Shown: piece by piece, positions 46,700-58,063 of the stretch
Position numbering within the stretch: the first letter of the stretch is position 1
Layout: every line of letters begins with the position of its first letter
Assembly: GCF_000262045.1 (NCBI RefSeq)
Contig: NZ_AJVF01000013.1
Coordinates: forward strand, 310,001-374,000
DNA from: Bacillus siamensis KCTC 13613
GTDB lineage: Bacteria; Bacillota; Bacilli; Bacillales; Bacillaceae
DNA length: 64,000 nt
Reading direction: 5' to 3'
The notes under the pieces: generated by a model
Told to the model about the DNA's origin: nothing
What the model saw: the letters and a program-made list of their open reading frames with translations, nothing else
The model's database searches: none
Position numbers and translations under genes: made by a program

Positions 46700-46785
46700 T
46701 TTGTCCCCTCCTATAAGTTCCGTATCCGCTGCGTTCATCACTTTAGGATTCATGGTTTTTTCCGCATATGGCAGAAGCCGCTTTT

Positions 46786-47430
46786 TTAATCCGCGCTCCT
46801 TACCATTATTAATATGCCTTTTGCAAACGAAAAAGTACCTCGTGAATGAATGAGTTCGTTACTAATACATAGTGTGGAACCCATGGGAATATGACAATTA
46901 TCCAGAGGATATTTAAAACCGTCGAGCGTCAGGCCGTCTGCCGCTTCAGCAAACGGAATAAAAGAAACATAGCGTCTGCTGCTTTTTTCTTCAATTGTAT
47001 AACGGCCGGGTCCGAACATCTGAATCTCATTCTGCCTGTCGATCAGTTTAACATCAGTGTCCTTATTTACGGCTTTATACAGCAGCTGAATGTTCCCTAA
47101 AAAATGATCGGCTCTTCCGCCCGTCACACCGAATATCCGAATGTGCTCCGGTTCTTTTTGTAAAGCCCAGTCAAGAGCGAGTTCCAGATCGGTATAATCT
47201 TTTTCCGCCTGATACACATGGAGGGACGGCGCAGCTTCTTGAATCTGCAGGAGTTCTTCTTCCGTAATGCTGTCAAAATCACCGAAAGCTTCCTGCGGAA
47301 TGAACCCGGCCTCCAAAAGAGCGACCGTCCCTTTATCCACTCCGACCCACGTCGTATCTCCGTCTGTGTACGCGGACAGCTCGGGAATAAACTCCCGGGG
47401 GCCGCCCGCAACAATATTGATTGTCTTCAT
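46786..47430 (-). CDS. thiN: ThiN (YloS), thiamine pyrophosphokinase
   Basis: 214 aa. Makes thiamine pyrophosphate from thiamine and ATP. Blocks TWVGVDKGTVALLEAGFIPQ near 26-45, GDFDSITEEEL near 49-59 and the GVTGGRADHFLGNIQLL core near 98-114 identify the family. Lies downstream of rpe behind a terminator-like hairpin. Confidence 0.96.
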   Translation of the reverse strand: MKTINIVAGGPREFIPELSAYTDGDTTWVGVDKGTVALLEAGFIPQEAFGDFDSITEEELLQIQEAAPSLHVYQAEKDYTDLELALDWALQKEPEHIRIFGVTGGRADHFLGNIQLLYKAVNKDTDVKLIDRQNEIQMFGPGRYTIEEKSSRRYVSFIPFAEAADGLTLDGFKYPLDNCHIPMGSTLCISNELIHSRGTFSFAKGILIMVRSAD

Positions 47431-47455
47431 ATATTATCCTTTCTCTCTTAAATAC

Positions 47456-47490
47456 GAAAAGAGCCGGCGGCTTTCACCGGGCTCTTTTTC
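47456..47490 (-). terminator. Terminator-like hairpin after rpe
   Basis: Minus strand AAAAAGAGCC..GG with CC..GGCTCTTTT; the T-tract is only four T, so read-through into thiN is likely. Confidence 0.7.
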
Positions 47491-47497
47491 AGCATGT

Positions 47498-48151
47498 TTA
47501 TTCTGCGTTTCGGATGTCAGCGATGGCTTTTTTCCGATCCGGCTGATTATATACGGCAGACCCGGCAACAAGCAGGTTGGCGCCCGCTTCAGCGCATAAA
47601 GGAGCTGTTTCTTTATTAACGCCGCCGTCCACCTCGATTAAAAGCTCAGAAAGGCCTTTCTCCTCAGCCAGCTGTTTGACCTGACGGATCTTCGGCAGGA
47701 CCGAATGAATGAAGCGCTGTCCTCCAAAACCGGGGTTAACCGTCATTAACAGCACAAGGTCCAGCTCATCGATCACATGTTCAATGATTTGAACGGGCGT
47801 ATGCGGATTGAGCACAACTCCCGCTTTTACCCCCTGCTCTTTTATCAATTGAATGGTCCGGTGAAGATGCGGACATGCCTCGGCGTGGACGGAAAGGATG
47901 TCCGCACCGGCTTTTGCGAATGCCGGGATGTAGCGGTCCGGGTTTTCAATCATAAGATGGACATCCAGCGGCAGATCAGTCACCGGACGGACGGCTTCAA
48001 CGATAAGCGGCCCGATTGTAATGTTAGGGACGAAATGGCCATCCATGACATCAATATGGATATAGTCCGCCCCTCCTTTTTCCACGTCTTTAATTTCCTC
48101 GCCCAGTGAAGCAAAATCGGCGGAAAGAATTGATGGCGCAACCTTAATCAT
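47498..48151 (-). CDS. rpe: Rpe, ribulose-phosphate 3-epimerase
   Basis: 217 aa. TIM-barrel enzyme of the pentose phosphate pathway. Signatures [20 protein letters not shown] near 29-48 with the catalytic aspartate in [16 protein letters not shown] near 139 and EVDGGVN near 172. One nt after rsgA, so it belongs to the prpC-prkC-rsgA-rpe unit. Confidence 0.98.
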   Translation of the reverse strand: MIKVAPSILSADFASLGEEIKDVEKGGADYIHIDVMDGHFVPNITIGPLIVEAVRPVTDLPLDVHLMIENPDRYIPAFAKAGADILSVHAEACPHLHRTIQLIKEQGVKAGVVLNPHTPVQIIEHVIDELDLVLLMTVNPGFGGQRFIHSVLPKIRQVKQLAEEKGLSELLIEVDGGVNKETAPLCAEAGANLLVAGSAVYNQPDRKKAIADIRNAE

Positions 48152-48152
48152 A

Positions 48153-49043
48153 TTAATACCTCGGCTTTCTCTCTTTTATTTCCTGCATAAATTCTTTGTA
48201 ATGCTCATAGCGGTATGTCCGGATGTCTCCTTCTTCCACCGCTTGCTTTACCGCGCATTTCGGCTCCTTAAGATGCAGACAGCCTCTGAATTTGCACGAG
48301 GCGCTTATGTCTCTGATCTCAGGGAACGTGCTGCCGAGCTCTTCTTCTTCAATATCGGTAAACTCAAGCGAACTGAACCCGGGAGTATCCGCCACAAGAC
48401 CGCCTGATGTATGAATGAGCTCCACATGGCGCGTCGTATGTTTCCCGCGTCCCAAATGTGCGGAAATCTCGTTTGTTTTCAGCTCAAGCTCCGGGCTGAT
48501 CGCATTTAAAAGCGAAGATTTCCCGACTCCGGACTGGCCGGCAAACACCGTGGTTTTGTTCTCAAAGTGTTTCACGATGTCTGTTAAACCGCTGTTTTCT
48601 TTTGATGATGTCACATATACGTCATAACCGATCGCCTGATAGTCTTTCACATAAGACAGAATCTTCTCTTTCGTTTCCGCGTCTGAAGTTAAGTCCATTT
48701 TGGTTATGCAGATGATCGGGTGAATGCCGTTGGCTTCCACAAGGACGAGAAAACGGTCCAATAATGACGTGCTGAACGCCGGCTGAACGGCGGAAAAGAC
48801 GAGAACGGCCTGATCGACGTTTGAAATCGGCGGCCTGATCAGCTCGTTTGTTCGTTCTTTGATTTCCAGCAGGTAGCCTTCTTTATCATTTTCAGCCTGA
48901 TAAACGGCATAATCGCCGACAAGAGGCGTTATTTTATTTTTTCTGAAAATGCCCCGGCCCCTGCATTGAATGATCTTGTTCTGTGATTCATCCAAGACAT
49001 AATAGAATCCGCTTAATGCTTTAATAATTTTGCCCTCAGGCAT
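48153..49043 (-). CDS. rsgA: RsgA (CpgA/YloQ), 30S biogenesis GTPase
   Basis: 296 aa. Permuted GTPase acting in late 30S maturation; a PrkC substrate in B. subtilis. OB fold about 1-65, G4 TKMD at 114-117 ahead of G1 GQSGVGKSS at 169-177, and a C-terminal zinc site ([14 protein letters not shown] near 245). Downstream of prkC by 15 nt. Confidence 0.97.
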   Translation of the reverse strand: MPEGKIIKALSGFYYVLDESQNKIIQCRGRGIFRKNKITPLVGDYAVYQAENDKEGYLLEIKERTNELIRPPISNVDQAVLVFSAVQPAFSTSLLDRFLVLVEANGIHPIICITKMDLTSDAETKEKILSYVKDYQAIGYDVYVTSSKENSGLTDIVKHFENKTTVFAGQSGVGKSSLLNAISPELELKTNEISAHLGRGKHTTRHVELIHTSGGLVADTPGFSSLEFTDIEEEELGSTFPEIRDISASCKFRGCLHLKEPKCAVKQAVEEGDIRTYRYEHYKEFMQEIKERKPRY

Positions 49044-49058
49044 ACGGTCCCTCCTTGG

Positions 49059-51002
49059 TCAGTCTTTATCTTCAGGGTATTCAATCGTCTTATAGCTGAC
49101 GACTTTATGATCGACCATCACTTGATAATACCCTTTTTGTCCCTGATCAATCTTCAGTTCAATCGTTTTTTCAGTCGGCTCTTTAATTTTAAACGAGTCA
49201 TACGTATCAGAGATGCTGTGGTCTTTATCATCGATGGCGATTTGCACTTCAAGCTCGTCCCCTTCATGTTCGGGTTCGTAGGGAATGCTGATTTTTTCTT
49301 TTACCGTTTTCGCCGGTTTTTCTTCAGGTCCGAGCGAAAATGTCACTTCAACATTACTTCCCGGCTTAACCGCTGTGCCGGCTGACGGCTCTTGCTTCAT
49401 GACTTGTCCTTTTGGCACGTCATCTGAATGCGCTTCTTTTTCAACAAGCTGCAGGCCGTTATCTTCAAGATACCCCGAAGCCGCTTCTTTGCTGTAAGTT
49501 TTTAAGTCCCTCAGCGTAACATCCGCCGGCCCGAGGCTGACCGTTAAGCTGACTTCATCATCGCTTGCGACCATGTCGGTGCCGGCTGACGGGCTCTGAT
49601 CAATTACGGTGCCTGCCGCACTGTCATCATTCTCTTCTTTTACATTGACATGTTTGAAGCCTTTATCCTTCAGCGCTTTTTTCGCGTCGTCGATCTGCCG
49701 GCTTTTCACGTCGATCAGCTGGGTTTTCGGTTTCCCGATACTTTTGTACAGTTTTACAGAAGAGCCTTCTTTAACGGCAGATCCCGCTTTCGGATCAGTT
49801 TTGACCATTAATCCCTCTTCGATTTTTTCATCTTCAATGTCCGCCATATCAGGGTCGGCTTCGAGACCGTTCTTTTCCAGCAGGGCTTCCGCTTTTTCAT
49901 ACTTCATGCCCCGTACGTCGGGGACGCTTACATCTTTGGGCATAAACAGAGACGGGAACACAGTGACTGCAAGAACAGCCGCCATAATGAAAATGAAGCA
50001 GACAGCCATCAGAATCCACGGCCATTTCCGTTTTTTCTTTTTGGCGGGCTGCTGTGCCTTATCGTCCGTCTCCTCCGGCGTTTCCGCATGAGGCGCAGTT
50101 TTTGCACCGTCAGTAATAACGGGAATCGCTTTCGTCATTTCCTCATCATCCTGCACGGAAAATTTTTGTTCATTCAGCCTGCCGGCGTCAAAAGCCGTTC
50201 TGATGTCCGCTTCCATGTCCTCTGCGCTGTCATAGCGGTGAAACGGATCTTTGGCGGTTGCCTTTAAAATAATGTTTTCAACGCTCTGCGGAATCGAAGG
50301 GTTCCACTTTCTGGCGGAAGGCGTTTCTGTCTGCAAGTGCTTTAATGCTATGCTTACGGCTGATTCTCCGTCAAAAGGGATTTTGCCTGTTAAAAGCTCA
50401 AACAGCACGATGCCGAGCGCGTAAATATCTGATTTTTTCGTTGCCAGACCGCCTCTCGCCTGCTCCGGAGACAAATAATGAACCGAGCCCAGCACAGAAT
50501 TCGTATGTGTGATTGTCGTCGAAGTGAGAGCTGTGGCGATGCCGAAATCCGTCACCTTAATATGCCCTGAATGATCTATCAAAATATTGTGCGGTTTAAT
50601 ATCCCGGTGCACGATATGATTTTGATGGGCATGAGCGATGGCTGAGACGATCTGCTCCATAACAGACAGCGCTTCTTTCGGATGAAGCGGTCCGTGTGCG
50701 GTTATGTATTCCTTTAATGTCATGCCTTCCACATATTCCATGACAATGTAATAAATATCGCCTTCCTCCCCGATATCGTAAATACTGACGATATTCGGAT
50801 GGTCAAGGCTTGATGCGGACTGTGCTTCTCTTCTGAAACGCCTGATAAACTCAATGTCATTCACAAAGTCAAACCGCAGAATTTTAATTGCGACTTCACG
50901 TTCGAGAATGATGTCCTCAGCTAAAAAAACGTTCGCCATTCCGCCGCCGCCAATGGGCCGGAGAATATGATAACGCCCGCTGATCCGCTTGCCGGTTAGC
51001 AC
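49059..51002 (-). CDS. prkC: PrkC, membrane Ser/Thr kinase with PASTA repeats
   Basis: 647 aa. Senses muropeptides and phosphorylates translation and cell-wall factors. Kinase domain 11-270 with ATP lysine K40, HRD at 132-134 (D134) and DFG at 152-154. Membrane segment about 333-356, then three extracellular PASTA repeats (about 357-560) and a C-terminal domain. The start is GTG at 51002-51000, overlapping prpC by 7 nt, so kinase and phosphatase are coupled. Confidence 0.98.
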   Translation of the reverse strand: MLTGKRISGRYHILRPIGGGGMANVFLAEDIILEREVAIKILRFDFVNDIEFIRRFRREAQSASSLDHPNIVSIYDIGEEGDIYYIVMEYVEGMTLKEYITAHGPLHPKEALSVMEQIVSAIAHAHQNHIVHRDIKPHNILIDHSGHIKVTDFGIATALTSTTITHTNSVLGSVHYLSPEQARGGLATKKSDIYALGIVLFELLTGKIPFDGESAVSIALKHLQTETPSARKWNPSIPQSVENIILKATAKDPFHRYDSAEDMEADIRTAFDAGRLNEQKFSVQDDEEMTKAIPVITDGAKTAPHAETPEETDDKAQQPAKKKKRKWPWILMAVCFIFIMAAVLAVTVFPSLFMPKDVSVPDVRGMKYEKAEALLEKNGLEADPDMADIEDEKIEEGLMVKTDPKAGSAVKEGSSVKLYKSIGKPKTQLIDVKSRQIDDAKKALKDKGFKHVNVKEENDDSAAGTVIDQSPSAGTDMVASDDEVSLTVSLGPADVTLRDLKTYSKEAASGYLEDNGLQLVEKEAHSDDVPKGQVMKQEPSAGTAVKPGSNVEVTFSLGPEEKPAKTVKEKISIPYEPEHEGDELEVQIAIDDKDHSISDTYDSFKIKEPTEKTIELKIDQGQKGYYQVMVDHKVVSYKTIEYPEDKD

Positions 51003-51766
51003 TTGTCTTCACCCTCTTTTGCCTCTGCGGAAAACTCAATCAATACAGCCGTGATATTATCTTCGCCGCCGTTTTGATTCGCTTTGCTGATGAGAAGGTC
51101 TACTTTTTCCTGAGGAGCAGATTCGGCTTGAAGCATTTGTTTGATCTCGTGATCTTCTATTTTATTTGAAAGTCCGTCAGAGCATAAAAGCAGCTGATCG
51201 CCGTCAGACAGCTCAAAAGAACGGGCGTCGGGGCTGATGGATTCATCTGTCCCCAGCGCTCTCGTCAATATATTTTTCCGCGGATGATGCTCGGCGTCCT
51301 CTTTCGAAATTTCTCCCGTCTTGACCAGCTCATTCACAAGCGAGTGGTCTTCAGTCAGCTGAACGAATTCACCCTCTTGAAGCAGGTAGCACCGGCTGTC
51401 TCCGATATGGGCCACAGTGACAAACTTCTCCGTGAATAAAGCGCAGACAACGGTGGTGCCCATTCCCCGGCATTCTTCATTCGCTTTTGCGTGTTCATAC
51501 ACCCTGACATTCGCCTCATGAATCCGGTCTTTGAGCCAAACCTCACAATCAGACGGCAGAGACGGAACGGATTCGGCCCGGTTCCACTGCTCTTCCATCG
51601 CTGCAACCGCCATCCTGCTCGCCACATCTCCGGCAAGATGACCGCCCATGCCGTCGGCGACAACCGCAAGCACCGCTTCTTCTTTTGTGAAAATGCCCGC
51701 CGCATCTTCATTATGCTGGCGGACTTTACCTGTATCTGTTTTTAAGGCTGTAATCAACCTCTTCAC
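50996..51766 (-). CDS. prpC: PrpC, PP2C-type phosphatase
   Basis: 256 aa. Dephosphorylates PrkC and its targets. PP2C metal-binding motifs RQHNEDAAG near 16-24, ADGMGGH with D38, IGDSRCYL near 121, SDGLSNK near 194 and [13 protein letters not shown] near 230. Overlaps rlmN by 4 nt and prkC by 7 nt. Confidence 0.98.
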   Translation of the reverse strand: MKRLITALKTDTGKVRQHNEDAAGIFTKEEAVLAVVADGMGGHLAGDVASRMAVAAMEEQWNRAESVPSLPSDCEVWLKDRIHEANVRVYEHAKANEECRGMGTTVVCALFTEKFVTVAHIGDSRCYLLQEGEFVQLTEDHSLVNELVKTGEISKEDAEHHPRKNILTRALGTDESISPDARSFELSDGDQLLLCSDGLSNKIEDHEIKQMLQAESAPQEKVDLLISKANQNGGEDNITAVLIEFSAEAKEGEDKC

Positions 51767-52854
51767 CTCGTCTCGTCTTGACGCTCCTTCGCGCGAAGCT
51801 GACCGCAGGCCGCGTCAATGTCATGGCCTTGCTCTCTTCTGATCGTGACATTTACACCGCGGGATTTTAACGTTTTTTCGAATGCGAAAATCTGATCTCT
51901 CGGTGTGCGGACGTAATCCCGTTCAGGCACATAGTTTACCGGAATTAAGTTGACATGGCATTTCACGTCTTTTAACAGTTCTGCAAGCTCTTCCGCGTGT
52001 TCGACCTGATCATTTACGCCTCCGAACAGCCCGTATTCAAAGCTGATCCGTCTGCCTGTTTTCTCGATGTAATATTTGACGGCTTCCATAAGGTCAGGAA
52101 GCTTATAGGCTTTGTTAATCGGCATCAGACGGCTTCTGATCTCCGTATTCGGGGCATGCAGAGAAATCGCGAAATTGATCTGCATTTTTTGATCGGCGAA
52201 ATCGTAAATCTTCGGAATGATGCCGCTTGTGGAAACCGTGATATGACGCGCTCCGATGTTCAGTCCTTTATCATGGTTAATGATTTTTAAGAAAGCGAGC
52301 ATTTCATTGAAATTATCAAACGGCTCTCCGATTCCCATGATGACGACTGAGCTGACGCGTTCATCCGTTTCATCAAGCGCCTTTTGCACTTTCACGACTT
52401 GAGCGACGATTTCTCCCGCTTCAAGATTCCGTTTCAGTCCGCCAAGTGTTGACGCGCAAAATGTGCAGCCGATCCGGCAGCCGACCTGTGTCGTTACACA
52501 TACAGAATTGCCATACTCGTGTCTCATTAAAACCGTTTCAATTGTATAACCGTCGTGAAGCTCGAATAAAAATTTCATCGTGCCGTCTTGTGACGTCTGC
52601 TTTACAGCCGTTTTCAGCGTTGTCAGCACAAAATTGCTCTCGAGTTTTTCACGCAGGCTTTTTGAAAGGTTTGTCATTTCCTCAAAAGAAGAAACCCGTT
52701 TTTCATAAAGCCATTCAAAAATCTGTGCTGCGCGGAACGGCTTTTCGCCATTCTCGGTCAGCCATTGTTTGATTTCATCTAATTCAAAAGAGTAAATGGA
52801 CGGCTGTTCAGTCCGCAGCTCTTTCCGTATGCTTGTCTTTTTTAATTGTGTCAT
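51763..52854 (-). CDS. rlmN: RlmN, 23S rRNA A2503 / tRNA A37 C2-methyltransferase
   Basis: 363 aa. Radical SAM enzyme. Cluster cysteines C126, C130 and C133 ([15 protein letters not shown]), and a conserved [11 protein letters not shown] block near 175. A C-terminal cysteine in [11 protein letters not shown] fits the substrate-linking residue. Follows rsmB by 3 nt. Confidence 0.98.
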   Translation of the reverse strand: MTQLKKTSIRKELRTEQPSIYSFELDEIKQWLTENGEKPFRAAQIFEWLYEKRVSSFEEMTNLSKSLREKLESNFVLTTLKTAVKQTSQDGTMKFLFELHDGYTIETVLMRHEYGNSVCVTTQVGCRIGCTFCASTLGGLKRNLEAGEIVAQVVKVQKALDETDERVSSVVIMGIGEPFDNFNEMLAFLKIINHDKGLNIGARHITVSTSGIIPKIYDFADQKMQINFAISLHAPNTEIRSRLMPINKAYKLPDLMEAVKYYIEKTGRRISFEYGLFGGVNDQVEHAEELAELLKDVKCHVNLIPVNYVPERDYVRTPRDQIFAFEKTLKSRGVNVTIRREQGHDIDAACGQLRAKERQDETR

Positions 52855-52857
52855 TTT

Positions 52858-54201
52858 TTATCCCTTCTTTCTCATGCTGCTAATAAAGAAACCGTCTGTT
52901 CCGAAATAATGCGGAAGAATTTGAAGGCTTCCATCCTGAACAAAGGGTCTCGCCTTTTCAGGCAGCCGCTTTTCAAGAGACAAATCGGGTTCAAACTCAG
53001 GGTGTTCTTGTATAAACGCATGCATAACTTCATCATTTTCTGTCCGGTCCATTGTACACGTACTGTATACGAGTGTGCCACCTTTTTTTACTAATGGGGC
53101 GATTTCCCTTAAAATACCGAGCTGGATCTCTGACAGCCGTCTGCTGTCATCCGGCGTCTTTGTATATTTCATATCAGGCTTTCTTCTGATGACGCCGAAA
53201 CCTGAGCACGGGGCATCAACGAGAACCCGGTCAAACCGTTCTGCGCCAAAAGCGTCCCCAGCTTTTCTGGCATCCATCGTTTGCGCGTCGATGATCGTAA
53301 GTCCGAGCCGTTCCGCGCCTTCTTTAATCAGCTTCACTTTATGGCGGTGAAGATCAAGCGATGTGAGGCTCCCCTCGTTCTCCATTAATTCCGCGATGTG
53401 AGCCGACTTTCCTCCGGGTGCGGCGCATGCGTCTAACACGGTTTCCCCCGGCTTCGGGTCCAGCGCCCGCGCGACGAGCATTGAGCTTTCATCCTGGATG
53501 GATACTTGCCCGCTTTGGAAAAATTCCGTGTTTGCGATGCTGCCTTTTAAAAGCTTAATCGCATCAGGAGAAAGGTCTCCGGCTTCCGCTTCCAGACCCG
53601 CATTTTCCATCTTATCCAGCATCGTTTCCCTGTCGGCCTTGATGTGATTGACACGGAGCGTCTGTTTCGGCGGAACGAGATGAATCCGGCAGATCTTTTC
53701 GGCCGCCTCAAAGCCGTACGCCTCAACCCACTCCTTTACAAGCCATTCGGGATGGCTCGTCTCTGTTGAAAGGCGGAGAATCGGGTCTTCAATTTCAGCG
53801 AATGACGGCGCGCCCTCACGCTGCAGGGAGCGCAGGATGCCGTTGACAAAGGACGCGATTCCCTTATGCCCGCGTTTTTTGGCGATTTCCACTGCTTCAT
53901 GGATGGCGGCGCGATCCGGAATTTTTTCTAAATATTCCATTTGATAAGCGGACAGACGCAGCAGCTGAATCACCCATGGCTTCACCTTATTCGGCTTGCG
54001 GATAAAAGGCTTCAGTATATAGTCTAGAGCGATTTTATTTTGCAGCGTTCCGTAGACAAGCTCTGTCAGCAGTCCCCTGTCCTGATCGCTGAGCGTGTTC
54101 GTTTTGATAACCGATGTAAGAAGCAGGTTGCTGTATGCCTGATTTTGCTCAAGCTTCTCAAGCGCTTCAAGGGCAAGCTCACGGACATTAATTTTTTTCA
54201 T
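52858..54201 (-). CDS. rsmB: RsmB (Sun), 16S rRNA m5C967 methyltransferase
   Basis: 447 aa. N-terminal NusB-like RNA-binding domain about 1-140, C-terminal SAM methyltransferase with [20 protein letters not shown] near 256, [16 protein letters not shown] near 325, and nucleophile region [11 protein letters not shown] near 380. Overlaps fmt by 14 nt. Confidence 0.97.
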   Translation of the reverse strand: MKKINVRELALEALEKLEQNQAYSNLLLTSVIKTNTLSDQDRGLLTELVYGTLQNKIALDYILKPFIRKPNKVKPWVIQLLRLSAYQMEYLEKIPDRAAIHEAVEIAKKRGHKGIASFVNGILRSLQREGAPSFAEIEDPILRLSTETSHPEWLVKEWVEAYGFEAAEKICRIHLVPPKQTLRVNHIKADRETMLDKMENAGLEAEAGDLSPDAIKLLKGSIANTEFFQSGQVSIQDESSMLVARALDPKPGETVLDACAAPGGKSAHIAELMENEGSLTSLDLHRHKVKLIKEGAERLGLTIIDAQTMDARKAGDAFGAERFDRVLVDAPCSGFGVIRRKPDMKYTKTPDDSRRLSEIQLGILREIAPLVKKGGTLVYSTCTMDRTENDEVMHAFIQEHPEFEPDLSLEKRLPEKARPFVQDGSLQILPHYFGTDGFFISSMRKKG

Positions 54202-55141
54202 CTGCTGCTCCTAACACGTCACCTGACTGAACATTTTTTCCTCTTACAAAATCCTCGCCCTTCATCCGTTTTTTACCTGACGGCTGCAGCTCTGTGATCA
54301 AAAGAGCGGTGCCGTTTCCCGATGCGACGACAATGCCGTTTTGCTCCGTGCGGATGACTGTTCCGGGCGCTGCCTCAGTTTTTGCCGCAACTTTTTCAGA
54401 GGCCCATACTTTGATATTTTGTCCGTTCAATGTTGTATAGGCGACAGGCCAAGGGTTTAAGCCTCTGATCTGGTTGTAAATGTCTTCCCCGGGCTTTGTC
54501 CAGTCGATCCGCTCCTGCTCACGCTTAATGTTAGGCGCGTAAGTCGCTTTTGATTCGTCCTGCCTGATCGGTTTAATATTTCCGGAAATGACATTCGGAA
54601 CGGTCTCTGACAAAAGCTTCGCCCCCGCTATGCTTAATTTGTCGTGAAGCGTGCCGACATTATCCGTTTCATCAATTTCCACTTCGATTTTAGAAATCAT
54701 ATCACCCGCATCAAGCTTTTCTACCATATACATGATCGTCACGCCTGTTTTCTTCTTGCCTTGGAGAATCGAATAATGTATCGGCGCTCCGCCTCTTAAT
54801 TCAGGCAATAGTGACGCGTGCACGTTAATGCAGCCGTATTTCGGGCCGTCAAGCAGCTGCTTGGGCAGGATCTGTCCGAATGCCGCGGTAACAATCAGGT
54901 CCGGCTTCAGGCTGAGCACTTTTTCTATTTCTTCTTCAAGCCTTACTTTTTCGGGCTGAAGCACGGGGATGCCGTGACGTTCAGCTTCAGCCTTTACGGG
55001 AGGCGGCGTCATGATTTTTTTTCTGCCTTTGGGGCGGTCAGGCTGCGTAACGACCCCAACCACTTCATATCCGTCTTCAATAAGCGTGCGCAGCACGGGA
55101 ACTGAAAAGTCGGGCGTTCCCATAAAAACGATCCTTGTCAT
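54188..55141 (-). CDS. fmt: Fmt, methionyl-tRNA formyltransferase
   Basis: 317 aa. Formylates initiator Met-tRNA. Formyl-transfer motif [17 protein letters not shown] near 107-123 with the catalytic histidine, and a C-terminal OB-like domain about 210-315. Lies 4 nt after def, so formylation and deformylation genes are adjacent. Confidence 0.98.
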   Translation of the reverse strand: MTRIVFMGTPDFSVPVLRTLIEDGYEVVGVVTQPDRPKGRKKIMTPPPVKAEAERHGIPVLQPEKVRLEEEIEKVLSLKPDLIVTAAFGQILPKQLLDGPKYGCINVHASLLPELRGGAPIHYSILQGKKKTGVTIMYMVEKLDAGDMISKIEVEIDETDNVGTLHDKLSIAGAKLLSETVPNVISGNIKPIRQDESKATYAPNIKREQERIDWTKPGEDIYNQIRGLNPWPVAYTTLNGQNIKVWASEKVAAKTEAAPGTVIRTEQNGIVVASGNGTALLITELQPSGKKRMKGEDFVRGKNVQSGDVLGAADEKN

Positions 55142-55145
55142 CCAA

Positions 55146-55628
55146 TCATCCTTCCATTTCTGCCAGTTCTTCTTCAGTGTAGTAAGCCGTAATTTTTGAT
55201 GTGAATAAAATGCCGTCTAAATGATCCATTTCATGCTGGACGGCTCTGGCCAAAAAGCCTTCCGCTTCTAAAACAAACGGTTTTCCTTTACGGTCGTAAG
55301 CTTTTACCTTTACGTAATCCGGGCGGGTGACGTCGCCGTAAACCCCGGGAAAGCTTAAGCAGCCTTCAACTCCGGTCTGCTCACCGCTCTTTTCAAGAAT
55401 AACCGGATTTACAAGGTCGATCCGGCCGCTTTCTTCACCGATATCAACGACGGCCGCTCTTTTTAAAATGCCGATTTGCGGGGCGGCGAGGCCGACGCCA
55501 TCCATTTCAAGCATCGTATCGTACATATCATCAAGCAGTTTTTTTAATTTTTTATCAAACACTGTCACTTCCTCAGCGGGTGTTTCCAAAACTTCCGCGG
55601 GGTGTGTGACGATTTTTTTCACAGCCAA
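55146..55628 (-). CDS. def: Def, peptide deformylase (DefA)
   Basis: 160 aa from TTG 55628-55626. A longer frame adds five codons, but GGAGGG lies 7 nt before this TTG, and the length and start ([17 protein letters not shown]) match the family. Removes formyl from nascent proteins. Motifs [10 protein letters not shown] near 43, [11 protein letters not shown] with the metal cysteine near 105-115, and HEMDHLDG near 146. Between priA and fmt. Confidence 0.96.
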   Translation of the reverse strand: MAVKKIVTHPAEVLETPAEEVTVFDKKLKKLLDDMYDTMLEMDGVGLAAPQIGILKRAAVVDIGEESGRIDLVNPVILEKSGEQTGVEGCLSFPGVYGDVTRPDYVKVKAYDRKGKPFVLEAEGFLARAVQHEMDHLDGILFTSKITAYYTEEELAEMEG

Positions 55629-55651
55629 AATTTTGCCCTCCAAAACTAATG

Positions 55652-58063
55652 TTACATCAGCATGTACGGATTCATATCGATTGAAATCATCACATGCTTT
55701 TGCGCAATGTCGCGTTTATAGTGCTCCAGTATTTTTTTCAACTGAATCTGCAACTCGTTTTCCTGTCTGTATTTTATCACGCATTGATAGCGATATCTAT
55801 CTTTGATCCTGGCAATCGGGGAAGCCGCCGGCCCAAGAATTTTCGTGTCGGGCCCGCACCCCGCTCTTAAATAGTTTGTAATCTTTTCTGCGGTGACCGC
55901 GGCTTTTGCCGCTTCTTCATGAGAAACGGTCACCAGCGCCACGTAATAATAAGGCGGATATGACTGAGCCCGCCTGTGCGCCATCTCCTGCTGAAAGAAA
56001 GTTTCATAGTCATGCGTTTTCGTCAGCTGAATGCTGTAATGAGACGGTGTATACGTTTGAATGACCACCGTTCCCGGCTTTTCATGCCGCCCGGCCCGTC
56101 CGCTTACTTGCGTCAACAGCTGAAATGTCTTCTCAGCCGCCCTGAAATCAGGGATGTGAAGCGTCGTATCTGCGCTTAATACTCCGACGAGTGTCACGTT
56201 CGGAAAATCAAGCCCTTTTGCGATCATTTGCGTGCCGAGCAGGATATCCGCTTTTCCTTCACCGAACGCGGACAATAGCTTTTCGTGGGCGCCTTTTCTT
56301 GAAGTCGTGTCCACATCCATCCTGATGACGCGCGCCTGTGGCAGCACTTTGGTAAGCTCTTCCTCCACACGCTGCGTTCCCGTGCCGAAAAAGCGGATAT
56401 GTTCACTGCCGCATTCCGGACATGTTCCCGGAACAGACTCCTCATGACCGCAGTAGTGGCATTTCAGCCTTTGCCCGTAGCGGTGATACGTCATTGAAAT
56501 GTCGCAATGCGGACATTGCGGTACATAGCCGCAGTCCCGGCACATGACAAACGAAGAATACCCCCGTTTATTCAGAAAGAGAACGGCCTGCTCTTTTTTC
56601 GCAAGCTTCTCTTCCAGCTGTTCCATCAGCTCTATTGAAAACATCGACCTGTTGCCGTTTCTCAGCTCTTCTCTCATATCAACGAGAGAAACATCCGGCA
56701 TGAGCTGGCGATTTACGCGGTGTTTTAACGGAAGCAGCTCATAAACGCCTTTTTTCGCCCGCGCAAATGACTCCAATGTCGGCGTGGCGCTCCCGAGGAC
56801 GACCGGACAGCTATGATGCTCGGCTCGGCGGATGGCTACGTCCTTTGCATGATACCGCGGCATTTCCTCCTGCTTATAGGAAGATTCGTGTTCTTCATCA
56901 ATAATGATCATGCCGAGATTTTCAAACGGAGCAAAGATGGCCGACCTGGCTCCGACGACAAGCCGGACTTCCTTGCGCTGAATCTTCCGCCATTCATCGT
57001 ATTTTTCACCTGTGGATAAACCGCTGTGCATGACCGCAACCTGAGAGCCGAAACGGCCTTTAAAACGGTTCACCATTTGCGGCGTCAATGAGATTTCCGG
57101 AACGAGCACGATGGCTTCTTGTCCTTTTGCCAGCACCTTTTCAATGGACTGCAGGTAAATTTCTGTTTTGCCGCTTCCTGTTACGCCGTGAAGCAGAAAG
57201 ACGTGATGAACATGATCGGCTACGGCTTGTTTAATCGGCTCAAAAGCGGCCTGCTGCTCTTCAGTAAGGGCAAGCGGCTCTGTTTTTTTGAACATTCTGT
57301 CCTGATAAGGATCGCGGTAAACCTCCTCAAAGCTTTCCGTAAGAAGGCCCTTTTTAAGAAGCGTTTTCAGCGTCGCGGAACTGGAATCGGTCTTTTTGCA
57401 AAGCTCAGCCGCGGAAATCTTTTCTCCCCCGCCGATAAAATAAGTAAGCACGGCGAGCTGTTTAGCAGCCTGCTTTGTCAATGAATCTGCGTGCCGGGCG
57501 AGTTCTTCTTTGTCTGCCCCCGCTTCGATCATGCGGATCATTTTTTTATTCGTTTTTTGGGCGACTTTATATGTGACATCAATGCTTCCTTTGCGCACGA
57601 ATTTTTGAAGCGACGAAAGAAGGTGTTCATCGGTAATATCCGAGTACAGAAGACTTTTTTGATTTCTGAAAAGCTGTCTGATGTCCGGTGTCAGCGCTTC
57701 TTCATCAACGACTTTCAGCTCTTTTTCGTACTTCGCCTTCAGCGCTGCCGGCAGCATGGCCTGAAGCGCCGTGATTTTAAACGACAGCGTTTTGTCAGAA
57801 AGCCATGAAGACAGCTGCATCAGTTCTTCAGTCAGAACGGGCGTCAAATCAAGAAGCTTCTCCACTTCCTTCATTGACCCGCCGTTTAATTCAGACGAAT
57901 CTTTCAAACCAGTCACAAACCCTTGAAGCTTGCGCGGGCCGAACGGGACAATCACCCGCATGCCGACTTCGATCATTCCCTTTAAATGATCGGGGATTTT
58001 GTAATCAAAGGGTCTGTCAATGTTTTTGGAGCTTACATCAACAATGACTTCAGCTACATTCAT
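55652..58063 (-). CDS. priA: PriA, primosomal replication restart helicase
   Basis: 803 aa. Restarts stalled forks by loading DnaD/DnaB/DnaI. DNA-binding domain about 1-105, Walker A GVTGSGKTE near 290, DEEHESSYKQ near 395, and a zinc-binding insert with four CxxC pairs (CRDCGYVPQCPHCDIS, then CHYCGHEE and CPECGSE) near 515-570. Overlaps coaBC by 4 nt. Confidence 0.98.
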   Translation of the reverse strand: MNVAEVIVDVSSKNIDRPFDYKIPDHLKGMIEVGMRVIVPFGPRKLQGFVTGLKDSSELNGGSMKEVEKLLDLTPVLTEELMQLSSWLSDKTLSFKITALQAMLPAALKAKYEKELKVVDEEALTPDIRQLFRNQKSLLYSDITDEHLLSSLQKFVRKGSIDVTYKVAQKTNKKMIRMIEAGADKEELARHADSLTKQAAKQLAVLTYFIGGGEKISAAELCKKTDSSSATLKTLLKKGLLTESFEEVYRDPYQDRMFKKTEPLALTEEQQAAFEPIKQAVADHVHHVFLLHGVTGSGKTEIYLQSIEKVLAKGQEAIVLVPEISLTPQMVNRFKGRFGSQVAVMHSGLSTGEKYDEWRKIQRKEVRLVVGARSAIFAPFENLGMIIIDEEHESSYKQEEMPRYHAKDVAIRRAEHHSCPVVLGSATPTLESFARAKKGVYELLPLKHRVNRQLMPDVSLVDMREELRNGNRSMFSIELMEQLEEKLAKKEQAVLFLNKRGYSSFVMCRDCGYVPQCPHCDISMTYHRYGQRLKCHYCGHEESVPGTCPECGSEHIRFFGTGTQRVEEELTKVLPQARVIRMDVDTTSRKGAHEKLLSAFGEGKADILLGTQMIAKGLDFPNVTLVGVLSADTTLHIPDFRAAEKTFQLLTQVSGRAGRHEKPGTVVIQTYTPSHYSIQLTKTHDYETFFQQEMAHRRAQSYPPYYYVALVTVSHEEAAKAAVTAEKITNYLRAGCGPDTKILGPAASPIARIKDRYRYQCVIKYRQENELQIQLKKILEHYKRDIAQKHVMISIDMNPYMLM